Assembly (NCBI GenBank): GCA_945874145.1 | Contig: CAMCFN010000036.1 | Span: 1 to 41,074, forward strand | DNA length: 41,074 nt | Direction of reading: 5' to 3' | Source: Akkermansia muciniphila | Lineage (GTDB): Bacteria > Verrucomicrobiota > Verrucomicrobiia > Limisphaerales > SXTU01 | Shown here: one piece after another, positions 30,828 to 38,588 of the stretch | Position numbering within the stretch: the first letter of the stretch is position 1 | Layout: each line of letters opens with the position of its first letter | Translations under genes and position numbers: made by a program | Notes under the pieces: generated by a model | The model's input: only the letters and a program-made list of their open reading frames with translations | What the model was told of the DNA's origin: nothing | Databases searched by the model: none

Positions 30828-31835
30828 TCACCTGTCAGGTTTGGCCTTGGTTACGACCTTCAAATGCTTGTTGAACCAGTCCAACTTCACCCGCGTCGCC
30901 TCCTCGAAACCCTCGCGATACACTCCATAGTGCGTGATGCCATTGATGACGTGGTAGGATGAGGGAATGCCGCGACCGATCAGCGCCTTGTGGACCGACT
31001 CGACGGTGGTGTTGCTGCTCAGCTCTTCATTCTCCGCCACGACGAAGATGGCGGGCACGCTGATCTTTGCCGCGGCGTCGAGCGCGCTGAAGCCGATGCT
31101 CTTCGTCGGATTCACGCGCATGTTTTCGTAGGTCGACATCTTGCCCGTCATCTTGCCGGTCTCGATGGGCACCGGCTCCGTATCGGCGCGCGCCTGTTTA
31201 GTGGCGAGGTCGTAGGCGTATTTCACCGCCGCCGGGCCGCGCGCGGCCATGCCGGGCACCTGCGCGGCGACGCACTTCACGCGGGGATCATTCGCCGCCA
31301 TCCATGTCACCAACCCGCCACCGTAACTGCTGCCCCAGATCCCGATGCGCGCGGCGTCCACGTTCGGTTCGCCAGCGACGAAGCTGATTGCCGCGCGGAT
31401 GTCCTCGGTCTGGTCGGTGTAATTCATCTGCCAGCGCAGCGCCTTCACCTTGATCGTCATCTCGTTCTTCGCGTCGGGCTTCGGCTGTTGCTCCACGGCC
31501 ATCAACTGGCTTTCGCTCGCGCCCCAGCCGCGATAGTCGAACGCGAGTGCCACGTAGCCGTTCAGCGCAAAGACCGGAGCGAGGCGCGCCTGTGTTCCGC
31601 CCTTCGTGCCGCCCGTGCCGGCGCAGAGCACGATCGCCGGCAGCTTGTCTTCCGGCTTCAGCCCCTTGGGCAGATATAGATCGCCCGCCATGCGCGTGCC
31701 GTCGCTCCAGATGACGACCTCGCGCTTTTCCACGTTGTCGGGCAGAACCAGCGGCGAGCGCTTCTTGGCCGGAGCGTCTGCGGCGGTAAGCGGCGCACAT
31801 GACAACACAAGGAGCAGAACAGATAGGGTTTTCAT
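30828..31835 (-). CDS. alpha/beta-hydrolase (dienelactone-hydrolase-like), exported
   Basis: A 335-aa exported hydrolase with signal MKTLSVLLLVLSCAPLTAADA. The fold is clear: VVIWSDGTRMAGDLYLPKG, the oxyanion region LCAGTGGTKGG, ALAFDYRGWGASES, the nucleophile elbow GSSYGG (Ser170), an acidic residue in VVAENEEL, and His303 in GITHYGVYREGFEEA. The family includes dienelactone hydrolases, acyl esterases and peptidases; no specific substrate can be assigned. It lies 64 bp downstream of the monooxygenase gene on the same strand, so the two may share a transcript. It is bounded by repeat copy B downstream. Confidence 0.88.
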   Translation of the reverse strand: MKTLSVLLLVLSCAPLTAADAPAKKRSPLVLPDNVEKREVVIWSDGTRMAGDLYLPKGLKPEDKLPAIVLCAGTGGTKGGTQARLAPVFALNGYVALAFDYRGWGASESQLMAVEQQPKPDAKNEMTIKVKALRWQMNYTDQTEDIRAAISFVAGEPNVDAARIGIWGSSYGGGLVTWMAANDPRVKCVAAQVPGMAARGPAAVKYAYDLATKQARADTEPVPIETGKMTGKMSTYENMRVNPTKSIGFSALDAAAKISVPAIFVVAENEELSSNTTVESVHKALIGRGIPSSYHVINGITHYGVYREGFEEATRVKLDWFNKHLKVVTKAKPDR

Positions 31836-31899
31836 AGGGTTAGGGTGCCGCGAACGGAGGGAATGGCGTGCACATGGATTTTAAGTGGCTCTCGGCAAT

Positions 31900-32735
31900 T
31901 CAGCGAGCCCGCGCGTCGCCGCCTTTGGCCTGCGTGAGCGTCTTCTGGCCGAGCACGTAATACTCCACGTAGCCGAGCATCATTTCGTCGAAGGTCTGCG
32001 AGCCCCAGCCGACGGTCTTGGTGGGATCGGGGTTCGCGGGATTGTTCGCGCTGTTGTCATACCACGCGGTGTAGGTGAGCGTCGTGCCGCGCGGGAGTCG
32101 CACGGGTTCGGCGAACTGGTAGTGGAGCTGCCAGTTGAAATCATAGCGCGGCACGTCGAGCAGCAGCTTCTTGGTGCCATCGGGCAGCGTCGCTTCGTAG
32201 CGCGCCGCTTTGCCGCGCAGGTGCGAGTGGGGCATAAAGCCCGTCACCATGGCGTCGAACGGCAATTGAATCCGCGCGTTGACCTCGTGGTTGGGCGCGC
32301 CGGGCGGAATGCTGAAATTCATCGAGGCCACGCCCGCCACGTGGATCGTGTGCCGCGGCGGTTCCTTGGCAAAAACAAATCCGAGCTGCATCTGATCGGT
32401 GGTCGCCTTGCCGTTGGGCGTGTAATGGATTTGGAAACTCACCGTCGCGCCGGCGGGAATCTTTTTCCCGAAGCCTTTGGGAAATACCGCGTGGTCATTG
32501 CCCGGAACATAAATCGCGAAGTAACCCTCACGCTCGTCCGCGCCGTCGTCAGCTTCCTTGGAGGACACTTTCGCGCCCGGTTGACGGACCTTGATGATGA
32601 CGTGGTGGACGACTTCACGCGCGGTCGGCTGGACTTCGTAGGCTTGGATCCATTTGTCCTCCGTGAGCTTGGTCTCGGCCACGAGCGTCTGGTAAGGCAT
32701 CACGCCAGTGGCCTTGATCGGCACGGCCCGTGGCA
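31900..32735 (-). CDS. Cu type II monooxygenase-like domain, 3' part of split gene
   Basis: About 277 residues of a copper type II, ascorbate-dependent monooxygenase-like module (PHM fold) in a frame offset from the gene upstream. It begins PRAVPIKATGVMPYQTLV. Copper-site candidates are the pair in VVHHVIIKV (CuH), HSH in FMPHSHLRGK, and Met in MMLGYVEYYV (CuM). Inserting one base at 32735/32736 turns CAG-TGC-CAC into CAG-ATG-CCA and joins the upstream frame ...GTPDLIVQ directly to MPRAVPIK, giving one protein of about 750 aa. A gene finder would instead start this part at ATG 32700. Whether the break is real or a sequencing error cannot be decided here. Confidence 0.8.
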
Positions 32736-34154
32736 CTGCACGATGAGGTCGGGCGTCCCGATTTTCCAACCGGCCGGGAACACGCGCGCCAGCGGTGCGT
32801 CGGCGGGATTGCCCACGGGTTTGTCGCTCGCGAGCCACGCGAGCAGGTCGGCTTTGTCCGACGGCGAAAGTGAACGGTCGTTTGCCCAGGGCGAATGAGC
32901 GTTCTCCTTCGACGGCGCGGCGAACCACGGCGGCATGGCGCCGCGATCCACCTGCTTGCGGATCATGCCCGCGTGCGATTTCACGTCGTCGTAAGTCTCA
33001 AGGCTGAACGGCGCGACGCCGCCGGTGCGATGGCATTCGAGGCAGTTGTTCTGCACGAGGCGGGAAATGCGGTTGTGGTAGGTGATGTCCTTGGAGAGCG
33101 CGCGTTCCGACTTCTCCACTTCCAGCGCGCAACCGGGCGCTTCGGTGGCCGCCACGGCCGGGACTTTGCCCGCGAGCAACGCCGTGAGGGCGTCCTTCAG
33201 GAAGTTCTGGCGCGGCGCGTCCAGTGCGTAACCGAGGCCGTATTGGTCATCCACTGCGCCGCGGAAGACGAGCGTGCGCGCGGCGTCGAGGACGAACATT
33301 TCCGTCGTCGTCAGCGCACCGAGTGCGGCGGTCAACTTGCCGTCCTTGTCATGGACGTAGCGGGAGGTGATTCCGTTGTCCTTCAGCACCGTCTTGATGT
33401 CCGCGAGTGAATCTGTTGCGGTCGGATTGATGAAGAGAAAGGAAACGCCTTTGCTCGCGAACTCTTTTTCCAGGCGCGCGAGGCTCGGTGCGTATTTCTT
33501 GGTAAGCGGGCAACTCGTGCTGGTGAGCGCGATGACCAACGCCTTGCTGGATTTGAAATCGGAAAGCTTGCCGGACTTGCCTGCGAGGTCGGCGAAACTC
33601 AAGTCGGCCACGAACCGGCCCACGCCGCGCTCGGCGGCCTTGAGCACCTTCGGTCCCTGACGCGGCGATTCCTCCGCCGCGCCTTCCTCCGGCGTGCCCG
33701 GCAGACCGCGTCCGCCACCCAAGCCAGCGCCACCGCGCCCGCCGGCCAGCTTGCTCAGAATCCGCACTTGCTCAATCGTGACAAAGCCTTTGCCAGCGCG
33801 ATCCAGCTTTTCGAACCAGGGGGCATCGTTCGCCTCCTCCTTGGTCACCTTCCCGTCGCCGTTCACATCGAGACTCCGGAAGATCACCTCGATCTGACTG
33901 ACGCTTGGACTGGATGCGGTTGGTGATGTCGCCGTCGTTACCCCGGCAACTTTGTTGTATTCCTCCAGCGTAATCGCGCCGTCCTTGTTCAAGTCAAACC
34001 GCGCGAAGGTCGTGGCATCCGGCAGTTCATCCAGAGTCACCTTGCCATCGCGGTTCCTGTCATAGCGGTCGAAGACTGCGGAGGCGGGATTCTGCGCGGC
34101 GGCCGACTGGAGAATTGTAATGGAGGCAAGGAGAATGATTTTGCAGACGTTCAC
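32700..34154 (-). CDS. EF-hand, redoxin and cytochrome c protein, 5' part of split gene
   Basis: 484 aa, of which 473 belong to the original protein. After a signal (to ~20) come EF-hand loops (DRNRDGKVTLDE, DLNKDGAITLEE, DVNGDGKVTKEE and a weaker DRAGKGFVTIEQ) at residues 31-130. A Gly-rich hinge follows (137-150). Then comes a redoxin-like domain (~175-330) with a single Cys in STSCPLTKKY (Cys215). A cytochrome c-like domain follows with NNCLECHRTGG (Cys371, Cys374, His375) and MPPW (Met407). The frame then runs into 11 unrelated residues and stops. Redoxin, cytochrome and Cu-monooxygenase fusions are known in Planctomycetota and Verrucomicrobiota; an added EF-hand head suggests calcium-dependent structure. 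Presumably periplasmic. Confidence 0.85.
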   Translation of the reverse strand: MNVCKIILLASITILQSAAAQNPASAVFDRYDRNRDGKVTLDELPDATTFARFDLNKDGAITLEEYNKVAGVTTATSPTASSPSVSQIEVIFRSLDVNGDGKVTKEEANDAPWFEKLDRAGKGFVTIEQVRILSKLAGGRGGAGLGGGRGLPGTPEEGAAEESPRQGPKVLKAAERGVGRFVADLSFADLAGKSGKLSDFKSSKALVIALTSTSCPLTKKYAPSLARLEKEFASKGVSFLFINPTATDSLADIKTVLKDNGITSRYVHDKDGKLTAALGALTTTEMFVLDAARTLVFRGAVDDQYGLGYALDAPRQNFLKDALTALLAGKVPAVAATEAPGCALEVEKSERALSKDITYHNRISRLVQNNCLECHRTGGVAPFSLETYDDVKSHAGMIRKQVDRGAMPPWFAAPSKENAHSPWANDRSLSPSDKADLLAWLASDKPVGNPADAPLARVFPAGWKIGTPDLIVQCHGPCRSRPLA

Positions 34155-34208
34155 AACAGCGATGACGCCTAGAGTGCAGGAGGGTTACATGGCAACAACG
34201 CCCGAAGT

Positions 34209-34445
34209 TCAAATCGCCCGGTCGTAAATCTTCTGAAACACCTTGTCCTTCCCTTCACCCGCGCGGTTTGGATCGCAGATCGTGATGCCGTCGGGGCCGA
34301 AGCGGACGGTGACGGTCGCGCCTTTGCCCTCGGCCAGGTATTTGAAGTTCAGGTCGCGCACCTTCGCGGCGGCGTCCACGATGGCGCAGTTGATGCGGGC
34401 TTGCTCGGCGGTGGGATGCAGGCTGGCAACGGCGTCGCGGGTTTC
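34209..34445 (-). pseudogene. repeat family copy C, best-preserved 3' gene end
   Basis: A 78-codon open frame on the minus strand with no Met and an in-frame TGA immediately before it. It reads ETRDAVASLHPTAEQAR, CAIVDAAAKVRDLNFKYLA, TVTVRFGPDGITICDPN, and ends GKDKVFQKIYDRAI with a stop at 34209. This is the least damaged copy and serves as reference for A, B, D and E. The domain was not recognised; it looks like a soluble alpha/beta C-terminus. The stretch 34446-34585 shows nothing recognisable. Confidence 0.7.
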
Positions 34446-34585
34446 TCAGGAAAAACTGTCACCACGCGCAGTCCTCCGTGAAGTTACTTCCTTGCAAACA
34501 GCCTCCCCCTCAGCGGTTGCGAGGCTAATGGGCACCCCCCTCTTTTTGCCCCCTTTTCCGCCCCACCGATTTGCAGTCATCTCCC

Positions 34586-34619
34586 AAAAAGCAAAAGACC
34601 CGGAGGATTTCCCCCGGAT
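34586..34619 (-). terminator. intrinsic terminator of the 94-aa gene
   Basis: On the minus strand ATCCGGGGG, loop AAAT, CCTCCGGGT form a 9-bp stem (with two G-T pairs) followed by TCTTTTGCTTTTT. It lies 31 bp downstream of the stop codon of the small secreted protein gene. Stem plus T-tract makes this the clearest Rho-independent terminator in the window. Confidence 0.75.
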
Positions 34620-34649
34620 CTCTTACTTGCTTGGTTAAACCGGGAAGCC

Positions 34650-34934
34650 TTACGACTTCTTCTGTTCGGTAACCGATTCGCCCTTCTTGTTGTGCTTGTC
34701 GGTGGAAACCGTGACCTTTTTGCCGACGAGGTCTGCGATCTTCACTTCTTTGCCTTCGGCGTTGGTGATCTTCACCGTCGCTGCGAGCGTGATCGTCTCA
34801 GTTCCGACAGTCAGGGTCTTCTTCTCGGCGTTGTAGGCTTTGGCTTCGCCAGAGACAGGAACCTTAAGGCCGCATCCGGCATACGCGGCGCCAGCGATCA
34901 TCAACGTGACTGCAAGGGTCAGGAGTGTTTTCAT
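34650..34934 (-). CDS. small secreted protein, unknown function
   Basis: A 94-aa protein with signal MKTLLTLAVTLMIAGAAYAG; the mature part is about 75 residues. It alternates short strands and turns (AKAYNAEKKTLTVGTETITL, VKITNAEGKEVKIADLVGKK) and ends in a charged tail (HNKKGESVTEQKKS). The pattern resembles small beta-barrel, OB-like secreted domains such as DUF5666, but the match is not firm. The lone Cys after the signal could make it a lipoprotein, although a lipobox is not clear (YAGC). It has its own terminator downstream and is divergent from hupE with 224 bp between. Its base composition is visibly less GC-rich than that of its neighbours. Confidence 0.72.
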   Translation of the reverse strand: MKTLLTLAVTLMIAGAAYAGCGLKVPVSGEAKAYNAEKKTLTVGTETITLAATVKITNAEGKEVKIADLVGKKVTVSTDKHNKKGESVTEQKKS

Positions 34935-35074
34935 GGATTTCGATTGAGTTTCAGTTGGTGTGTGGAAAAGGATTTTCCTATTCCTAATTCAGACAATCCC
35001 AAAACTCCGCCGCCACTAGCAACTAAAATTTCCAGCCGAATTATTTCAAAGGCGATCGGGTATTGACACGCAAG

Positions 35075-35149
35075 ACGGGGCTCGCTTTGGGATCGCGTCC
35101 CCGTTACGAATCAGCGGGGTAAACGGGCGATCTCCCCAAGCTCCCCGCT
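35075..35149 (+). promoter_or_regulatory. two inverted repeats in hupE leader
   Basis: The 224-bp divergent region contains a consensus-like TTGACA at 35063-35068 (no good -10 at the right distance). It is followed by two GC-rich inverted repeats: ACGGGG/CCCCGT (35075-35104) and AGCGGGG/CCCCGCT (35113-35149), the second ending 9 bp before the HupE start. They could fold in the mRNA leader or be operator-like. The region near 34980-35050 is AT-rich and probably promoter-bearing. No known riboswitch consensus was found. Confidence 0.3.
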
Positions 35150-35158
35150 CAGCCACGC

Positions 35159-36388
35159 ATGAAACACCTTTCTAGTCCGATCCGGTCTCGGCTCTCTGCG
35201 GTCATCCTCGCTCTCTCGTTCACCCCCGCCGCCTGGTCGCATCCGGTGCCGGATCTCCCCGTCCGTTCCCACTTCGCAACGGACGGGAGCGCTGAGATTC
35301 GCATCGAGGTGGACCCCCGCGGCTTCTCCGCCGACCCGGAATCCATCAACTACTTTCAAAAGGGGGCCATCGAGAATCTTCCCGCAGAGAAGGTGCAGCA
35401 AATGAAGGACACCGCCGAGGTCTTTGTCGGACAGCGGCTCCGTTTCTTCTTCAACCCGATCGGCGAGGTGAAGCCGAAACTTGTGTGGGAATTCAGAAAA
35501 CTCGGCGACGGCGGCATCCCTTTTGAGACGGACGACGCATCACTTCTCAAAGGCGACGAAACCGTCCTCGTCGGCTCTTGGAAAACAAAGGTGGTCGCCG
35601 GCATAAGCGGCTATCGGATCGAAGCCCTCCCCCTGACCCCCGAAAAAATGGGGGTTCCGCTCAACGTGATGTTCATCAACTTTATCGGGGGCAGACAGGT
35701 CGAGCGCTATGGGGTGCTCTACCCGGGCGAGACGAGTTTTACGCTCGATCTCACGGAACAGGGGATTTCCCCGGACCCTGCCGTGCGCACCGAAGGCTCC
35801 GTCGGCGTCACAGCGACTTCGGGCGATTGGCTCTCACTTTTCTGGTCGGAGATCAAACGCGGGTTCAGGCATGTCATACCCGAGGGGCTGGACCACATCC
35901 TCTTCGTCCTCGGTGTCTTTCTCATGACGCGGAATTGGAAGCCGCTCTTGCTGCAAGTCTCGACCTTCACCGTCGCCCACACGCTCACCCTCTGGCTCGC
36001 CTCCGCAGGCTACGTGAAGCTCCCACTGAGTATCGTCGAGCCGGTCATCGCCGCCAGCATCGTGGTTATCGCCTTGGAGAACGTCTTTCAGAAAGACTAC
36101 AGCAACTGGCGGCTGCTCATCGTCTTCGTATTCGGTCTCATCCACGGGCTGGGATTCGCCGGGGCCATGGCGACGCGGCTCGATTCCAACTCCTCGCTGG
36201 TCGTCGGCTTGCTCGGGATCAATCTCGGGGTTGAACTCGGCCAACTGGCCGTAATTGCGCTCGCGCTAATCGCCACTTTTTGGATTAGCGATTCAAAAAA
36301 ATACCGGCAGTTCGTCGTCATCCCCTGTTCGCTCGTGATCGCAGCGATGGGGGTCTGGTGGATGATCGAGCGCATCCGCTCCAGCTAG
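35159..36388 (+). CDS. HupE/UreJ family membrane protein
   Basis: A 409-aa protein. Residues 1-27 are a signal (SRLSAVILALSFTPAAWS) and ~28-230 a periplasmic domain. About six membrane helices follow with the HupE/UreJ signatures EGLDHILFVLGVFLM, FTVAHTLTLWLA, VFGLIHGLGFAGAM and NLGVELGQLAVIALA. HupE/UreJ proteins are thought to be metal (nickel or cobalt) permeases; the His residues in the helices (DHI, AHT, IHG) are the likely ligands. No hydrogenase or urease gene is nearby, so the metal is unassigned. ATG at 35159 is used; no Shine-Dalgarno is evident. It lies between repeat copies C and D together with the small secreted protein gene. Confidence 0.88.
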   Translation: MKHLSSPIRSRLSAVILALSFTPAAWSHPVPDLPVRSHFATDGSAEIRIEVDPRGFSADPESINYFQKGAIENLPAEKVQQMKDTAEVFVGQRLRFFFNPIGEVKPKLVWEFRKLGDGGIPFETDDASLLKGDETVLVGSWKTKVVAGISGYRIEALPLTPEKMGVPLNVMFINFIGGRQVERYGVLYPGETSFTLDLTEQGISPDPAVRTEGSVGVTATSGDWLSLFWSEIKRGFRHVIPEGLDHILFVLGVFLMTRNWKPLLLQVSTFTVAHTLTLWLASAGYVKLPLSIVEPVIAASIVVIALENVFQKDYSNWRLLIVFVFGLIHGLGFAGAMATRLDSNSSLVVGLLGINLGVELGQLAVIALALIATFWISDSKKYRQFVVIPCSLVIAAMGVWWMIERIRSS

Positions 36389-36392
36389 CCCG

Positions 36393-36526
36393 CATAAAGG
36401 GGGCAGTCCTTGATAAGGGCTAATTGCGACGGACAGCAGTTCAAATCGCCCGATCGTAAATCCTCTAAAAAACCTTCGCCGCGCCTTCGCTCGCGCGGTT
36501 CGGGTAGCAGATGGTGATGCCGTCGG
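36393..36526 (-). pseudogene. repeat family copy D with conserved 3' flank
   Basis: This lies 5 bp after the HupE stop. On the minus strand, the end of the repeated gene is followed by the same ~47-bp flank as copy E (on the plus strand, CATAAAGG..., then GGACAGCAGTTCAAAT at 36393-36446). The gene part matches copy C (TCAAATCGCCCG, CGCGCGGTT, GATGCCGTCGG) but is frameshifted. D and E lie in the same direction on either side of the DUF6268 gene. Confidence 0.6.
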
Positions 36527-36627
36527 TTGCAGTTGCGGGCTTGCAGACCTTCGGTTCGGGGTGGAACAACGTAGCCCATGGCAGCCGTGGCGCTTGCGCC
36601 CGGACACAGACCCGGCGCGTGGAGTGC

Positions 36628-37509
36628 CTAAAACCTGCCTGAAAGCGTGATGCCCACATAAGGGGCTCCGTCTCCATTGAGCTGAAGGTTGGCTTTGCCG
36701 TAAACGAAGCGGCGGTCGATCACCCAGCCGGCTTCAATTCCGACAGTAATCTTCTGGGTCCATAACTTGCTGAGTCCCGCCCCCACGCGGATTTCTCGGA
36801 AGGTGATGGTCTGGTCGTTCAATGCCGGCCGACCAGTCCGAGTCCCAAACGATTCGCCGACACGCCACGCCCCCCCAACCAATTCGCCACCTGCATAGGT
36901 CGTCCACCCAGACCCGAGTTGATATTCTACGGTGGGCTTGGGAAGAACGGCGGACAGTGTCCAATTCTCAGCAAACCGCCAACGAACGCCCAAACCGCCG
37001 ATCGCAGGAATGTCGCGTCGAGGATCCACGGTCACGGCTGCAATCCAAGTCAGGTTTGTGCTTTGGACGTATGCTAGCGCGAAGAGCGCGGTGGCGTTCA
37101 GGTCGCTGGCGGAAATGTCGTCAAAGTCGCTTTGAAGCCCGGGCCTTAGGCTCGTGCGCAGGCTCCATCGGTCGGCGAATTCCCAGTTGTTTCCCAGCTC
37201 CAGGGCCAAGGTCTGGACGGTGTTGGGAATCGGTGTGCCAGCAGTCACGCCGAACCCAAACCGCTCCCACCACAAACCTACAGACCAACCGTATTCGTCG
37301 GATGCCCGGTTTTGCCAACTGTAGCGCAAGCTCGTGCTGAAGGCGTCGGCGTCGCCCAACCGCGCAGTGCCTGCCGAGACGCGAGCCGGGCCAGAATAGG
37401 AAGCCGTCGAGGTGACAAGCTGGCTGATCTCGGCACCGGACAACGATTCCACAGAGAGCAGGGCACTGGCTAAAACCCACAGAAACGAAAAGAATAGAGT
37501 ATGCCTCAT
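36628..37509 (-). CDS. DUF6268 family outer-membrane beta-barrel protein
   Basis: A 293-aa exported protein. ATG at 37509 starts the signal MRHTLFFSFLWVLASALLSVESLSGA; a longer open frame upstream is contributed by repeat copy E. The body is a run of alternating aromatic beta strands (FSTSLRYSWQN, YGWSVGLWWERFGFG, WSLRTSLRPGLQ, LGVRWRFAENWTLSAVLP, ITVGIEAGWVIDRRFVYG). It ends in VGITLSGRF, whose terminal Phe is typical of outer-membrane barrels. This matches DUF6268, which is common in Verrucomicrobiota. Function unknown; a porin-like or assembly role is possible. It stands alone between repeat copies D and E. Confidence 0.82.
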   Translation of the reverse strand: MRHTLFFSFLWVLASALLSVESLSGAEISQLVTSTASYSGPARVSAGTARLGDADAFSTSLRYSWQNRASDEYGWSVGLWWERFGFGVTAGTPIPNTVQTLALELGNNWEFADRWSLRTSLRPGLQSDFDDISASDLNATALFALAYVQSTNLTWIAAVTVDPRRDIPAIGGLGVRWRFAENWTLSAVLPKPTVEYQLGSGWTTYAGGELVGGAWRVGESFGTRTGRPALNDQTITFREIRVGAGLSKLWTQKITVGIEAGWVIDRRFVYGKANLQLNGDGAPYVGITLSGRF

Positions 37510-37553
37510 AAGCGGATGCCAAGCTAGGTCGGCAGGGTTGAAATGCAAGTGAC

Positions 37554-37700
37554 CATAAAGGGTTGGTTCTTGATACGGGCTGGTCGCAGCGGACAGCAGT
37601 TCAAATTGGCTGCTGCCAAATCCTCGCGAACACCTCTCCCTAACACAGTTCGGCATAGCAGGTGGTGCTGCCGTCGGGCCGAGGCGGGCGGCAGCAGGCG
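37554..37700 (-). pseudogene. repeat family copy E with conserved 3' flank
   Basis: Copy E begins 44 bp upstream of the DUF6268 start codon. It shares with D the flank CATAAAGG...GGACAGCAGTTCAAAT (37554-37606; one indel) and then the decayed gene end. CCGTCGGGCC near 37671-37680 corresponds to GPDG in copy C. The coding frame is broken by several substitutions and indels. The rest of the 326-bp gap to the SDR gene (37701-37835) shows nothing recognised. Confidence 0.55.
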
Positions 37701-37835
37701 CACCTCACGACTCCGAATGAACCGTTCGGCGGCCCCCTCCCGAAAGTTTGTCCCCGATCCAAACTGGCACCACTTCGAACTCGCGCTACTATTGGCTGCT
37801 GTTTGGGTGCAGATGGCATCTGGGCGAATCGATTT

Positions 37836-38588
37836 ATGAATAATGAAACCTCTCCAGTGATGGTGATTGTCGGTGGGGCGGGTGGCATCGGTTCCGCAGT
37901 GGCGCGGCGGCTGGCCGCCCGCGATTGCCGGATCGTGCTGGCTGGCCGGGAACCCGGGCGTCTCCAAGCGGTCGCCACCGAGACCGCCGCCCAGGCCATT
38001 ACCTGCGACGCCCGCGACAGTGCGGCCGTGGATGCGTTGATGCAGTCCGTGGTGGCCAGCCACGGGCGTGTGGATGGCGTGGTCAACTGCGCGGGCTCCA
38101 TCCTGATCAAGCCCGCCCACCTCATCAGCGACCAGGAATTCGCCGACACGCTGGCGATAAATCTCACCACGGCCTTCAACCTCCTTCGCGCCGCCACCCG
38201 ACTCATGATGCGACAAGCCGGAGGCGGGAGCATTGTGTTGTGTTCGTCGGTAGCCGCGCGGCGCGGGCTGGTCAATCACGAAGCCATTGCCGCCGCGAAA
38301 GCCGGGGTGGAGGGCTTGGCGCTCGCCGCCGCCGCGACTTACGCGCGCCAGGGCGTGCGGGTGAACTGCGTCGCCCCGGGACTCACCCGCACAGATTTGA
38401 CCCGCGCGCTCACCCAGAATGAAACTGTCGCCAAGGCTTCCGCCGCCCTGCACCCCCTCGGACGCATCGGCGAACCGGCGGAGGTGGCTTCCGCCATCTG
38501 CTGGCTGCTGGACCGCGAGCAAAGCTGGATCACGGGTCAGGTTCTTGGCGTGGATGGCGGTCTTGGCAGCGTCCAAGCCAGGAGTTGA
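37836..38588 (+). CDS. SDR-family protein lacking the catalytic Tyr
   Basis: A 250-aa short-chain dehydrogenase/reductase-fold protein. ATG at 37836 is preferred: MNNETSPVMVIVGGAGGIGSAV puts the Gly-rich NAD(P) loop (GGAGGIG) near the N-terminus. Other SDR blocks are NCAG, LCSSVAARRG (Ser), VNCVAPGLTRTDL and GQVLGVDGG. The active-site YxxxK is replaced: the segment reads NHEAIAAAKAG, so Lys is kept but Tyr is Ile. This NHEAIAAAK form recurs in a subgroup of SDRs as far as I recall, so it is probably not damage. Reaction unknown. Its stop overlaps the uvdE start (TTGA), so the two are likely co-transcribed. Confidence 0.88.
   Translation: MNNETSPVMVIVGGAGGIGSAVARRLAARDCRIVLAGREPGRLQAVATETAAQAITCDARDSAAVDALMQSVVASHGRVDGVVNCAGSILIKPAHLISDQEFADTLAINLTTAFNLLRAATRLMMRQAGGGSIVLCSSVAARRGLVNHEAIAAAKAGVEGLALAAAATYARQGVRVNCVAPGLTRTDLTRALTQNETVAKASAALHPLGRIGEPAEVASAICWLLDREQSWITGQVLGVDGGLGSVQARS

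Noticed and set aside
32736..32928. Upstream extension of the monooxygenase frame
   Set aside because: The residues are Arg-rich and unlike protein; the homologous sequence upstream of 32735 is in the other frame, so the extension is a shadow.
34960..35158. Cobalamin or nickel riboswitch before hupE
   Set aside because: HupE-type genes can be under metal or B12 control and a GCCACT is present, but the surrounding cobalamin-box consensus is missing and I could not fold a known architecture.
37510..37656. N-terminal extension of the DUF6268 gene
   Set aside because: The extra 49 residues are encoded by repeat copy E and precede a clear signal peptide.
27901..37700. Integron cassette array with attC sites
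   Set aside because: The repeats are about 130-420 bp remnants of coding sequence, not short folded attC sites, and no tyrosine integrase is in the window; only the cassette-like layout is reported.
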